53,629 nt of DNA from Eubacteriales bacterium (GCA_030529655.1 JAUMWJ010000008.1:1-53629), one strand, 5' to 3'; positions 16,043 to 23,963 are shown, counted from the stretch's first letter. The notes: generated from the letters alone by a model not told the origin. A program made the numbers and translations.

Positions 16043-17158
16043 ATGGCATCTAATTATCCGACAGTACAATATGGCTCTTACGGCGATACCGTGCGCCAAC
16101 TGCAGCAGGCCCTGAATCAGGTGGGCTATTCGCTGGATGTGGACGGCAGTTTCGGCACGAAAACGAGAGCGGCGGTCATTGATTATCAGAAGAAAAACGG
16201 TTTGCAGGTGGACGGTGTGGCCGGCAGTGAAACAATGGGGAGCTTGCTGGGCAGAATCAACCGTGTGTCCAATGGCAACAGTAACAGCAAGCAGGTGCTC
16301 AGCGGTGTGTCCGATGAAACGGCGGATGCGCTATGCCGCCTGGAAAAGGGCTATGCACCCTCCGATGAAGTGACGGCAGCGCAGTCTGTGGTGGCAAGTA
16401 TGGAGGCGTTGAAACCGAGCGATTATCAGTCAGCCTTTGAAAGCCAGTTGGCAGCGCTGTATGATGAGATCAATGATCGGCAGCCCTTTACATACGATCC
16501 CACTACGGATGCGGCTTATCAGCGATATGCTGCCATTTATGCCCGACAGGGGAAGGCTGCCATGGAGAACACCGTGGGAAAGAGTACGGGTCTGACAGGC
16601 GGTTACACTTCCAGCTTTGCACAGAACGCAGGACAACAGGCGTATTATCAGTATTTGCAGGAGCTGAGTGAGCTGGTGCCTGAACTGGAGAAGAATGCGT
16701 GGGATCGCTACACCCAACAGGGTAAGGCGTTGACGGATCGCTACGATCGACTCAATGATCAGGAAGCTGAGGCGTATGATCGATGGCAGGATGAGATGGA
16801 TGAGTGGCGAAAGGCGTTGGCTTTGGCACAGGATCAGTATGAGAATGTGAGCAAGCAGGACTTGGACAACTATCAGACCATGCTGGCACACTACACCACA
16901 AAGGCTGCCAAAGAGCAGGCAGCATCGGACGGTGTGCGTATGAACAACGGCAAGGTCAACACGACCGCCGCAAAGACAACCACACTTAGCTCTACTGCCA
17001 GTGAGAGCTTGGAACGAGCAATGAATAACTATCTTCGCGCCGGTGATACCGTCAGCGCACAGAATCTGGCAGCGCAGTACAAAAATCGTATGACTGCGGT
17101 GCAGAAGAAAAGCGTAGAGTCGCTGTTTGGCCAGTACGGAATCGGCGTAGGATGGTAA
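16043..17158 (+). CDS. Virion protein with N-terminal peptidoglycan-binding domain and long helical region
   Basis: 371 residues. Residues about 8-70 are a PG_binding_1 domain (YGDTVRQLQQALNQVGY, DVDGSFGTKTRAAVIDYQKK, QVDGVAGSETMGSLL). The remainder is an Ala/Gln/Tyr-rich helical rod (ALTDRYDRLNDQEAEAYDRW, DEWRKALALAQDQYENVSKQ) ending YGIGVGW. No amidase, lysozyme or peptidase active site is visible. In a short-tailed particle a protein of this makeup is a candidate ejection or internal virion protein that engages the wall during DNA entry; that role is inference. It is the last gene of the cassette. Confidence 0.72.
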   Translation: MASNYPTVQYGSYGDTVRQLQQALNQVGYSLDVDGSFGTKTRAAVIDYQKKNGLQVDGVAGSETMGSLLGRINRVSNGNSNSKQVLSGVSDETADALCRLEKGYAPSDEVTAAQSVVASMEALKPSDYQSAFESQLAALYDEINDRQPFTYDPTTDAAYQRYAAIYARQGKAAMENTVGKSTGLTGGYTSSFAQNAGQQAYYQYLQELSELVPELEKNAWDRYTQQGKALTDRYDRLNDQEAEAYDRWQDEMDEWRKALALAQDQYENVSKQDLDNYQTMLAHYTTKAAKEQAASDGVRMNNGKVNTTAAKTTTLSSTASESLERAMNNYLRAGDTVSAQNLAAQYKNRMTAVQKKSVESLFGQYGIGVGW

Positions 17159-17162
17159 TTGC

Positions 17163-17191
17163 TTGCCAAATGGCGGCAAATCGGGTACAAT
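17163..17191 (+). promoter_or_regulatory. sigma-A promoter for the transglutaminase-like gene
   Basis: -35 TTGCCA (17163-17168), 17-bp spacer, -10 TACAAT (17186-17191). Its presence separates the next gene from the phage operon. Confidence 0.7.
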
Positions 17192-17222
17192 AAGGTAAAT
17201 TGTTTTTGCCGGAGGCCACCCT

Positions 17223-18236
17223 ATGGCAGGTTTCTATTATCAACAACTGAACAAGGAGCATCGGATGGCGTATGACGCAATGTGTACCGGATTTCAGGCA
17301 CTTGCGTCTGCCATCCGTGTGCCCCGTTTGGAGAACGCAGTGCTGTCCGACATCTACCAGCGGTTGAAGCTGGATGAGCCTCGGATCTTCTTCGTGGTGG
17401 GATTTACCTATCGCTATGATCCTCGGGGCGAATACGTGGAATTACTGCCAGAATATCTGTTTGACAAGGGTAAGATCAAAATGCACCGTCAGGCAGTGGA
17501 TAAACGCATCGAGCGATTGACGATGCCGCTCAAGAGCAAAACAGACCGCGAAAAAGAAGAAGCGATCCATGGGTTTATTCTGGAAAATGTGCGATATGAT
17601 AAGCTGAAAAAACCGTATTCCCATGAAATCATTGGACCGTTGACACAAGGCGTGGGCGTATGCGAGGGCATTGCCAAAACGGTGAAGGTGTTGTGCGATG
17701 CGGTGGGATTGGAGTGCGTTGTGGCGCTGAGCGAGGCGAATCCCGATGCAGGTATCCCGTATCGCCATGCGTGGAATGTGGTGAAGGTGGCAGGGAAGGC
17801 CTATCATCTGGATGCCACCTTTGATAACTCCCTGCAGCGCAGTACGGCTCGCTATGATTATTTCAATCTGGACGACAAACAGATCTTCCGAGATCATGAA
17901 CGATTGGTATGGGATGTGCCGCGCTGTGATGACGGCAACAGCTTTTTCTACCGGTCGGTGTCCTTTACGAAAACGGAAGATGTGGTAAAGCGTATGACGC
18001 AGGTACTGCGGAAAAAACAGACGCATTTTGTGTTTCATTGGCGAGGCGGCGGATTGAATCGTGCGATTTTGCAGGAGATACTGACTGGCTGCCGTGCAGC
18101 AGCTGAGGAAAAAGGGAAAACAATCAACTGCTCGGTTAATATGGCTCAGGCGGTCATTCAACTGGATTTCGACACGGCGGAGAAAGAAACGGTGACGATT
18201 CAGCAACCTGACGAAGGCCGCGATATGGCAGAATAG
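17223..18236 (+). CDS. Transglutaminase-like cysteine protease-fold protein
   Basis: 337 residues. A transglutaminase-like core carries the full triad: Cys147 in GVGVCEGIAKTVKVL, His182 in YRHAWNVVKVAG, Asp197 in YHLDATFDN. In bacteria this fold is mostly peptidase or amidase rather than true transglutaminase. No signal peptide or membrane segment is seen, so it is likely cytoplasmic, or exported by another route. The C-terminal third (FHWRGGGLNRAILQEILTGC) is a separate small alpha/beta region. It has its own promoter and lies between the phage cassette and a flippase, so it may be a phage cargo gene or the first host gene. Substrate unknown. Confidence 0.8.
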   Translation: MAGFYYQQLNKEHRMAYDAMCTGFQALASAIRVPRLENAVLSDIYQRLKLDEPRIFFVVGFTYRYDPRGEYVELLPEYLFDKGKIKMHRQAVDKRIERLTMPLKSKTDREKEEAIHGFILENVRYDKLKKPYSHEIIGPLTQGVGVCEGIAKTVKVLCDAVGLECVVALSEANPDAGIPYRHAWNVVKVAGKAYHLDATFDNSLQRSTARYDYFNLDDKQIFRDHERLVWDVPRCDDGNSFFYRSVSFTKTEDVVKRMTQVLRKKQTHFVFHWRGGGLNRAILQEILTGCRAAAEEKGKTINCSVNMAQAVIQLDFDTAEKETVTIQQPDEGRDMAE

Positions 18237-18258
18237 CCCGTTTTAGAGGAAATGGCAC

Positions 18259-18287
18259 TTTACATATAAAACGATTTTGGGTATAAT
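18259..18287 (+). promoter_or_regulatory. sigma-A promoter for the flippase gene
   Basis: -35 TTTACA (18259-18264), 17-bp spacer, perfect -10 TATAAT (18282-18287). Confidence 0.75.
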
Positions 18288-18319
18288 AAATTGTTCGTTA
18301 TCGAAAGGGGGTAGATGCC

Positions 18320-19849
18320 TTGCAAGTAAATCAGATCCGCGTCGGGGCAGTACTATCCTACATTTCGATGGGATTAAGTACGGTGATCTCACTGGTTTAC
18401 ACACCGATCATGCTGAATCAGCTTGGCAAAGGCGAGTACGGTGTGTACAGCACGGTCATTCCCATTATCTCCTACCTGACGCTGCTGAGTTTGGGACTGG
18501 GCAGCGCCTATGTGCGTTACTATTCGCGAGCCAAAGTGGCGCAGAACAGAAACGAAATGTCCAAACTGAACGGTATGTTCCTTGTTACCTATACGGTGCT
18601 GGGCCTGGTGCTGCTGCTCTTGGGCTGCGGTCTATCCTTGAAGGGCGAACTGGTTTTCGGCAACAAATGGACGGCTGATCAACTGGCTTTGGGTGGGAAA
18701 CTGCTGCGCATTATGTCTTTGACGGCAGCTCTGTCGTTCCCGTTTAGCGTATTTGAATCGCATGTGACGATTTACGAACGGTATTTGTTCCAAAAGATTC
18801 TGCTGATGGGTAAGCAAGTGCTTAATCCGCTGTTGACGATTCCGTTGCTGCTGTTGGGATTCCGCTCGGAGGCGGTGGCGCTGATGTCGCTGTTTTTCAC
18901 GGTGGCCAGCGGCGTGTTGAATGTATATTACTGCTTTGTTAAGCTGCATATGCCGATCAACTTCCGACACTACGATTTCAGCCTGATGCGTGAAATGGTA
19001 GGATTTACGGTGTGGGTCTTTATCGGCATCGTAGTGGATAACATTAACTGGGGTATCGGACAGTTGATGATGAGTTGGCAGCACGGCGCAGAAGCCGCCG
19101 CTGTCTACAATCTGAGCAATCAACTAAACACGTACTATCTGTCTTTTGCTATGGCGGTGGGAAATGTACTGACACCGCGCGTACATCGCATGGTAGCCTC
19201 ACATGAGAAAAATTCGGAGTTAAGTAAACTGTTCACCAAAGTGGGACGCATTCAGTTTATCGTTATGATGATGGTCTTGCTGGGTTATGTGGCTGTGGGT
19301 CGGTCTTTTATGGTATCCTGGGCGCAAAGCGAAAGCCCGACAACGGATTATATTGTGACGCTGTTACTGTTTGCCTCTACGCTGGTGCCTGCAATCCAGA
19401 CGGTGGGCGTGGAGATCCAGAGAGCGAAGGGTATGCACAAATTCCGATCTATCACCTTGCTGTTTGCTGCGTTGGCAAATGCCGTACTGATGATCCCGCT
19501 GTGTAAATGGTGGGGTGGTGTCGGCGTGGCGGCATGTATCCTGTTTACCGCGCTGGTGAGCAATGTGTTTATGATGAACTGGTATTATAACAAGCACATT
19601 CGCCTGAATATACGATGGTTCTGGAAAAAAATCTGTCAACTGCTCCCGTCTATGATTTTGCCGTTGCTTGTGGCGATGGCGATTGCCGTGTTTGTTGATG
19701 TGCAAGGGTACTTCCAGATGGCAGTGTGGGGCTGTGTTTTTGTGGCGGCCTACTGCCTGAGCTTGTGGCTGTTTGGCATGAACCGCTACGAACGCGGTCT
19801 GGTTATTGCACCACTACGGAAGATTTGGAATAAACTAAGCAGAAAATAA
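18320..19849 (+). CDS. Polysaccharide/oligosaccharide flippase (Wzx/MOP superfamily)
   Basis: 509 residues with about 12-14 hydrophobic segments and the MOP N-terminal pattern GAVLSYISMGLSTVISLVYT, PIMLNQLGKGEYGVYSTV. Such proteins flip undecaprenyl-linked glycans across the membrane for capsule, teichoic-type or exopolysaccharide synthesis. No glycosyltransferase genes neighbour it, which is unusual for a polysaccharide flippase and leaves the substrate open. The TTG start at 18320 follows AAAGGGGG at 18304-18311; no better ATG is in frame nearby. The gene is followed after 18 bp by a TetR regulator, probably cotranscribed. Confidence 0.88.
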   Translation: MQVNQIRVGAVLSYISMGLSTVISLVYTPIMLNQLGKGEYGVYSTVIPIISYLTLLSLGLGSAYVRYYSRAKVAQNRNEMSKLNGMFLVTYTVLGLVLLLLGCGLSLKGELVFGNKWTADQLALGGKLLRIMSLTAALSFPFSVFESHVTIYERYLFQKILLMGKQVLNPLLTIPLLLLGFRSEAVALMSLFFTVASGVLNVYYCFVKLHMPINFRHYDFSLMREMVGFTVWVFIGIVVDNINWGIGQLMMSWQHGAEAAAVYNLSNQLNTYYLSFAMAVGNVLTPRVHRMVASHEKNSELSKLFTKVGRIQFIVMMMVLLGYVAVGRSFMVSWAQSESPTTDYIVTLLLFASTLVPAIQTVGVEIQRAKGMHKFRSITLLFAALANAVLMIPLCKWWGGVGVAACILFTALVSNVFMMNWYYNKHIRLNIRWFWKKICQLLPSMILPLLVAMAIAVFVDVQGYFQMAVWGCVFVAAYCLSLWLFGMNRYERGLVIAPLRKIWNKLSRK

Positions 19850-19867
19850 CGGAAGGAGGCGGCGGAG

Positions 19868-20458
19868 ATGCCAAAAAAAAGCGGACGCAACACCAAAGGA
19901 CGGATCGTATCCGCTGCTTGGAAGCTGTTTTATGAGCAGGGGTATGAGAATACCACCGTGGAGGACATCATCTTTGAGTCGGAGACATCCAAAGGATCCT
20001 TTTACCACTATTTCGAGGGCAAGGATGCGCTGCTTGGCTCGTTGTCGGTGCTGTTCGACGAGAAATACGAAGAACTCCGTGATGCGTTACAACCGGAAGC
20101 AGACGCGATTGATAAACTGATCTTTCTCAATCGCGAGTTGTTTACCATGATTGATAACAGCGTATCGCTGGAACTGCTGGCGCGGCTGTTTTCTTCCCAG
20201 TTGGTAACTCGCGGCGAAAAGCATTTGCTGGATCGAAACCGAACCTATTTTAAACTGCTGCAGCAGATCGTACGCGAGGGTTTAGAAAGCGGTGAATTGC
20301 GCGGCGATATGTCTGCCAATGAGATCGTAAAGGCCTATGCTATGTTCGAGCGCGCGCTGATGTATGACTGGTGCTTATCCGGTGGCGAGTATGCTTTGGC
20401 TCGTTATGCCTCACAGATGATGCCTATGTTTTTGGAAGGCTTTCGGGGGAAACACTAA
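19868..20458 (+). CDS. TetR/AcrR family transcriptional regulator
   Basis: 196 residues. The N-terminal HTH is typical: GRIVSAAWKLFYEQGYENTT, VEDIIFESETSKGSFYHYFE, GKDALL (residues about 9-56). The C-terminal ligand/dimer domain is unassigned. GGAAGGAGG precedes ATG 19868. It follows the flippase by 18 bp and is followed by an elaborate inverted-repeat operator at 20535-20582 in front of a sodium symporter. The operator could be its target, but that is inference from proximity. Confidence 0.9.
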   Translation: MPKKSGRNTKGRIVSAAWKLFYEQGYENTTVEDIIFESETSKGSFYHYFEGKDALLGSLSVLFDEKYEELRDALQPEADAIDKLIFLNRELFTMIDNSVSLELLARLFSSQLVTRGEKHLLDRNRTYFKLLQQIVREGLESGELRGDMSANEIVKAYAMFERALMYDWCLSGGEYALARYASQMMPMFLEGFRGKH

Positions 20459-20534
20459 ATTATTTTTTATCGAACAGTTTTGTTATACATCATCGTACAG
20501 TAAAAAAACGACTATATAAAAGAAAAATTTAATA

Positions 20535-20582
20535 AAATACAGAATGGTGTACAGAATTTATTCTGTACACCATTCTGTATTT
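20535..20582. promoter_or_regulatory. 48-bp composite operator: four ACAGAAT heptamers in a 23-bp inverted repeat
   Basis: Two perfect 23-bp arms (20535-20557 and 20560-20582) separated by TT. Each arm contains two direct copies of ACAGAAT spaced by GGTGT, so the site has four half-sites at 12-bp steps with dyad symmetry. The right arm ends on the -35 box (20580) of the symporter promoter, placing it where a repressor would block polymerase. There is no T-run after it, so it is not a normal terminator. Confidence 0.7.
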
Positions 20583-20608
20583 ACGTCTGGTGCTTTTTGT
20601 GTTATACT
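20580..20608 (+). promoter_or_regulatory. promoter of the sodium/solute symporter gene
   Basis: -35 TTTACG (20580-20585), 17-bp spacer, -10 TATACT (20603-20608), abutting the inverted repeat at 20535-20582. Confidence 0.6.
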
Positions 20609-20648
20609 GACACCTGTGAAACAAAAAGAACCGTTAGGAGTGACAATC

Positions 20649-22106
20649 GTGAAAATCAGCGAAATTGTTGTATTTGTTATTTATTTGGCTTTCATGCTGT
20701 CTATCGGAATTTTCTTCTTCTTTAAGAACCGTTCCGGTGGTGACAAGACCTATTTCCTGGGTGGCCGTCAAATGGGCCCCTGGGTCACAGCGCTGTCCGC
20801 CGGTGCTTCTGATATGAGTGCATGGGTGTTGATGGGTCTGCCTGCCTCTATCTACTCGCTGGGTATCGGTCAGGCGTGGATTGCCGTGGGTCTTGCCATT
20901 GGCTACACGATCAGCTGGCTGGTGGAAGCGCCGCGTCTGCGTCGCTTTTCTGTGGTGGCGAACGACTCGATCACCATTCCTCAGTACTTGACCAACCGTT
21001 TCCTGTCAAAATCAAAGGTGCTGCAGATCATGTGTGCCATTATTTTCCTGGTGGCCTATACGGTGTATGCCGCATCTTCCATTAAGGCCTGCGGCACGCT
21101 GTTCAACACCGTGATCGGCATGAATGCCAACACTGCCATGTATTTGGCTGCCATTATCATTATCGGCTACACCTTCCTCGGCGGATTCACTGCTGTTTGC
21201 TGGACAGACTTCTTCCAGGGTATGCTGATGCTGGGTGCATTGCTGATTGCTCCCATTTTTGCCGGCTTTATGCTGGACGGTATGCAGACAGCTACCATGC
21301 CTGAGGGCTACTTCAATGCTTTTGCCAGTTGGAAAGATATTGTTTCCGGTCTGGGTTGGGGTCTGGGCTACTTTGGTATGCCCCATATCATCATTCGCTT
21401 TATGTCTCTGGAATCGCAGAAGAGTTTAAAGAAGTCCGCAAAGATCGGCATTACATGGACGGTGTTGATCGTGATCTTCTCCGTGCTGGCCGGTTGTATC
21501 GGCCGTTTGTTCCTGGGCTTTGACCAGAATATTGCTGACAATTCTCTGGTATTTATCAGCATGGTGCGTAGGATTTTCCCCGGTGTCATCTCCGGTATTC
21601 TGCTTTCCGCTGTATTGGCCGCTTCTATGTCTACGGCTGACAGTCAGTTGCTGGCGGCCGCCTCGGCTTTTGCCAGCGATGTGTACCGTCCGGTGATCCG
21701 CAAGGGTAAGGCCGGCGAGAAGGAGATGCTGTGGGCCGGTCGTCTGGTGGTGCTGGTCATTGCGGTGGTTGCGCTGCTGATCGCATCTAACCCCAATTCC
21801 GGCTCTATCATGAGCTTGGTTTCCAACGCATGGAGCGTATTCGGCGCGGCGTTTGGCCCGGCTATTATGCTCAGTCTGTTCTGGAAGCGCTTCACCTTCG
21901 GCGGCGCTGTGGCAGGTATTTTCGCCGGTGCATTGGTGGATGTGCTTTGGTTGGCTTTCCTGTCAAGCACAGGCATTTATGAGATCATCCCCGCAACCGT
22001 TGCCGGCTTGATTGCCGCTGTGGCGGTGTCTTTGCTGGGTAAGAAGCCCGGCGATGATGTGGAAGCCCTGTTTGATAGGGCTTTGCACTACGACGAAGAT
22101 AAGTAA
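20649..22106 (+). CDS. Sodium:solute symporter, PutP-like (proline family)
   Basis: 485 residues, SSS family with about 13 membrane segments. The signatures YFLGGRQMGPWVTALSAGAS, DMSAWVLMGLPASIYSLG and LAASMSTADSQLLAAASAFA match Na+/proline PutP closely, including the Ser/Thr pair of the Na2 site. It imports proline or a related amino acid with Na+. The reading frame is open back to 20544, but those codons cross the operator and promoter; GTG 20649 with AGGAG at 20636-20640 is the sensible start. Single gene with a strong terminator. Confidence 0.9.
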   Translation: MKISEIVVFVIYLAFMLSIGIFFFFKNRSGGDKTYFLGGRQMGPWVTALSAGASDMSAWVLMGLPASIYSLGIGQAWIAVGLAIGYTISWLVEAPRLRRFSVVANDSITIPQYLTNRFLSKSKVLQIMCAIIFLVAYTVYAASSIKACGTLFNTVIGMNANTAMYLAAIIIIGYTFLGGFTAVCWTDFFQGMLMLGALLIAPIFAGFMLDGMQTATMPEGYFNAFASWKDIVSGLGWGLGYFGMPHIIIRFMSLESQKSLKKSAKIGITWTVLIVIFSVLAGCIGRLFLGFDQNIADNSLVFISMVRRIFPGVISGILLSAVLAASMSTADSQLLAAASAFASDVYRPVIRKGKAGEKEMLWAGRLVVLVIAVVALLIASNPNSGSIMSLVSNAWSVFGAAFGPAIMLSLFWKRFTFGGAVAGIFAGALVDVLWLAFLSSTGIYEIIPATVAGLIAAVAVSLLGKKPGDDVEALFDRALHYDEDK

Positions 22107-22119
22107 GAATACATCAAAC

Positions 22120-22152
22120 AAAACCGCCGCGGTAACATACCGCGGCGGTTTT
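22120..22152 (+). terminator. strong terminator between the symporter and DUF1836 genes
   Basis: 15-bp stem AAAACCGCCGCGGTA (22120-22134) / TACCGCGGCGGTTTT (22138-22152) with ACA loop; A- and T-runs make it usable in both directions. Confidence 0.92.
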
Positions 22153-22168
22153 TATGTTGAGCCCCAAA

Positions 22169-22780
22169 TTACGGTTTCCGGTTGTTTTTTGCCCCTTTTT
22201 CAGCAGATAACACTTCGTCCACATCAGCATCTTGTAAATAAATCAGTTTTTCGGACAGAATCTTGGAGAATCCGGCAATCAATGTGCTTTCGATCAGAAG
22301 TCGTTCTACCGCGCCGCTGCTGTTTGGATCGCAGGAAAGAATGTCGTTGGCGGCGGATTGTACCTGTCGATTGAAAAACAGCGCTAAATGGCGGAACGTT
22401 TCACAGTAATCGCGGTAAGCAGCTTGTAACTGTTTTTCGGAAAGATCCGGCGGAATGATCTTTTGCACATCGCTGATAGAAAGACATTGCTTCAGCGTAA
22501 GGATAAAAATGAGATAGGCAATGTGTGTACGATCATATTTCCGTTTCACAGGAGCAGGCATGATCTTTAAGCGCACATAGTTGTTAATGGCAGAGGCTGT
22601 GACCATCCGATTTTTTTCATCACTGGGGATAAAGTTCAAATACTGTTCTAAAAGATTGGTGATCTGATCCATGTATAGACCGAAATCGGGAATCGATTCC
22701 CATTCCGGCAAGTGATAGTCTGTAATAAATTGATCCCACCGCTGTAACTTGTGTGCAATCAGCTCTTTGTCATAACTCAT
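22169..22780 (-). CDS. DUF1836 family protein (MerR-like HTH regulator candidate)
   Basis: 203 residues. The DUF1836 core is clear: NRMVTASAINNYVRLKIMPA, PVKRKYDRTHIAYLIFILTL, KQCLSISDVQKII, which resembles a MerR-type winged helix (helix, wing, YDRxHIxYLxxI). Function in the family is not established; DNA binding is likely. The gene is divergent from an SGNH hydrolase gene, with a 29-bp palindrome overlapping that gene's promoter (22877-22905), making autogenous or divergent control plausible. AAAGGAGAGAAC lies before ATG 22780. Confidence 0.85.
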   Translation of the reverse strand: MSYDKELIAHKLQRWDQFITDYHLPEWESIPDFGLYMDQITNLLEQYLNFIPSDEKNRMVTASAINNYVRLKIMPAPVKRKYDRTHIAYLIFILTLKQCLSISDVQKIIPPDLSEKQLQAAYRDYCETFRHLALFFNRQVQSAANDILSCDPNSSGAVERLLIESTLIAGFSKILSEKLIYLQDADVDEVLSAEKGAKNNRKP

Positions 22781-22861
22781 CGTTCAGTTCTCTCCTTTCT
22801 ATCTTGTTTATATAATAACAGATATTCAGATAAAAAACAAGAAAAACAGGAAAAGAATATC

Positions 22862-22890
22862 TTGACCGATTGTAACTAATATGTTATATT
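22862..22890 (+). promoter_or_regulatory. sigma-A promoter for the SGNH hydrolase gene
   Basis: -35 TTGACC (22862-22867), 17-bp spacer, -10 TATATT (22885-22890). Confidence 0.7.
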
Positions 22891-22905
22891 ACATATAACA
22901 TATTA
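22877..22905. promoter_or_regulatory. 29-bp palindromic operator over the -10 box
   Basis: Perfect 13-bp arms TAATATGTTATAT (22877-22889) and ATATAACATATTA (22893-22905) around TAC. It covers the -10 box and start region of the 22862 promoter, a classic repressor position. Confidence 0.65.
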
Positions 22906-22921
22906 GCGAGGTGATCTGCTT

Positions 22922-23590
22922 GTGGAGAAAATATATGTATATGGTGATTCGCTGTTGAAGGCAACCACACCGGATGCTGATTTTCATTATCATTTTCACT
23001 GGCAGGAATTGCTGACGGACAGGAAACTGCCTGCGGTGGTCAACCGAGCCAAGATGGGAGCCACGGTACAAAAAGGTACTGCGTTGGTGCAGCATGATCT
23101 GAAGCGTGGGATTGACGCGCCGGTGGCATTGGTAGGCTACGGTGGGAACGATAGCGATTTTGATTGGGCTGCCATTGCAACAGATCCGGAGGGAATGCAT
23201 TTGCCTCGTACACCGCTGCCTCAGTTTTTGCAAACTTTGGCGGAAGTTACGCAGTTGTTGCTCCGCGATCAAGTACAGCCGCTGCTGATGACATTGCCGC
23301 CTATTGATGCCCAGCGTTATTTGGATTTTATTTGCCGCAATGGGCACAATCGGGAGAATATCATGCGTTGGCTGGGCGATGTGCAGCGTATTTATCGTCA
23401 TCAGGAGATGTATTCTGCAGCTATCGCGCGGTGTGCGTGGCAGCAGCATTTGCCGCTCATTGATGTGCGAAGTGCCTTTTTGTCGGAAAGGAATTTGCCT
23501 GACATGATTGCTGCAGACGGAATACACCTGACGATGAAGGGATATGAGCGTTTGTTCGAGCTGCTTTGTAGCGGAGTGCAAAGTGTATGA
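22922..23590 (+). CDS. SGNH/GDSL-family hydrolase
   Basis: 222 residues with all SGNH blocks: YGDS (Ser10) at the N-terminus, Gly in RAKMGAT, GYGGND (Asn76) and DGIHLTMKGYERL near residue 195 (Asp and His). Members are esterases, lipases or carbohydrate esterases. There is no signal peptide, so it should act in the cytoplasm. The GTG start at 22922 is preceded by GCGAGGTGAT. The gene is expressed from a palindrome-controlled promoter divergent from DUF1836. Substrate unknown. Confidence 0.85.
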   Translation: MEKIYVYGDSLLKATTPDADFHYHFHWQELLTDRKLPAVVNRAKMGATVQKGTALVQHDLKRGIDAPVALVGYGGNDSDFDWAAIATDPEGMHLPRTPLPQFLQTLAEVTQLLLRDQVQPLLMTLPPIDAQRYLDFICRNGHNRENIMRWLGDVQRIYRHQEMYSAAIARCAWQQHLPLIDVRSAFLSERNLPDMIAADGIHLTMKGYERLFELLCSGVQSV

Positions 23591-23599
23591 TTGCGTAAA

Positions 23600-23628
23600 A
23601 ACAACGCCTGCCAAAGGCAGGCGTTGTT
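23600..23628. terminator. bidirectional terminator between convergent genes
   Basis: 13-bp perfect stem AACAACGCCTGCC (23600-23612) / GGCAGGCGTTGTT (23616-23628) with AAA loop, flanked by short A and T tracts. Confidence 0.75.
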
Positions 23629-23634
23629 CATTTG

Positions 23635-23946
23635 TTACGCATCATCTTCCGTGGCTTCCACGAGAAAACTTACCGGACGGAATCCGTCATCACAGGAGAT
23701 CATGGCAGAATGGGGGTTTTTCATCCAACCGTCATAGAAATCGCCTCCACCGTGAGCGAGCGTCATCACATAGGGCGACAGACACCGCCAGGCGCTTTTG
23801 CAAAAACCGTCCGGCCGTTCCCAACCGTTGGTGATAAACACCTGACCGGGAGTAAGGTCGCAGGTGTGCTCGATGGGGTTTTCGTACTTGGCAGACAGAT
23901 CATCGTATCGCGCCATGCGCATTACGGTAATGCGGCATTTTTTCAT
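23635..23946 (-). CDS. TIGR04076 family protein
   Basis: 103 residues beginning MKKCRITVMRMARYDDLSAK, with PGQVFITNGWERPDGFC and SAWRCLSPYVMTLAHGGGDF. This arrangement (basic start, xCxITV, CxxAW, MxxLxxGG) is that of the TIGR04076 family of small proteins of unknown function common in anaerobes. The conserved Cys residues may bind metal or be redox active; this is inference. ATG 23946 is chosen because GGAG lies 7 bp upstream; the longer frame to 23985 has no ribosome binding site. It is 17 bp downstream of pgcA and probably the last gene of that operon. Confidence 0.75.
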   Translation of the reverse strand: MKKCRITVMRMARYDDLSAKYENPIEHTCDLTPGQVFITNGWERPDGFCKSAWRCLSPYVMTLAHGGGDFYDGWMKNPHSAMISCDDGFRPVSFLVEATEDDA

Positions 23947-23963
23947 AGGGTTTGCTCCTTCGT

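Larger units (their letters stand above)
4941..17158 (+). mobile_element. Compact podovirus-like morphogenesis cassette (defective prophage or domesticated particle locus)
   Basis: Thirteen co-oriented genes in phage order: zinc-ribbon protein, small and large terminase, portal, Prp protease, scaffold, N4-gp56 capsid protein, two small head proteins, tail hub-like protein, two tail-tip/fibre proteins and a peptidoglycan-binding virion protein. Several overlap by ATGA or GTGA. There is no tape measure, tail tube or sheath gene, which argues for a short-tailed particle. No integrase, repressor, replication, holin or endolysin gene lies within or beside it, and no flanking direct repeats were spotted by eye. 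The end points given are first and last gene coordinates, not proven att sites. All frames appear intact. Confidence 0.8.

Noticed and set aside
20535..20582. Reading of the long inverted repeat as an intrinsic terminator for the TetR gene
   Set aside because: No T-run follows either arm, and the arms have internal direct repeats and touch a -35 box, which fits an operator better.
22862..22905. MerR-type activator promoter with overlong spacer
   Set aside because: The -35 to -10 spacing is an ordinary 17 bp and the dyad covers the -10 rather than the spacer, so repression is more likely.
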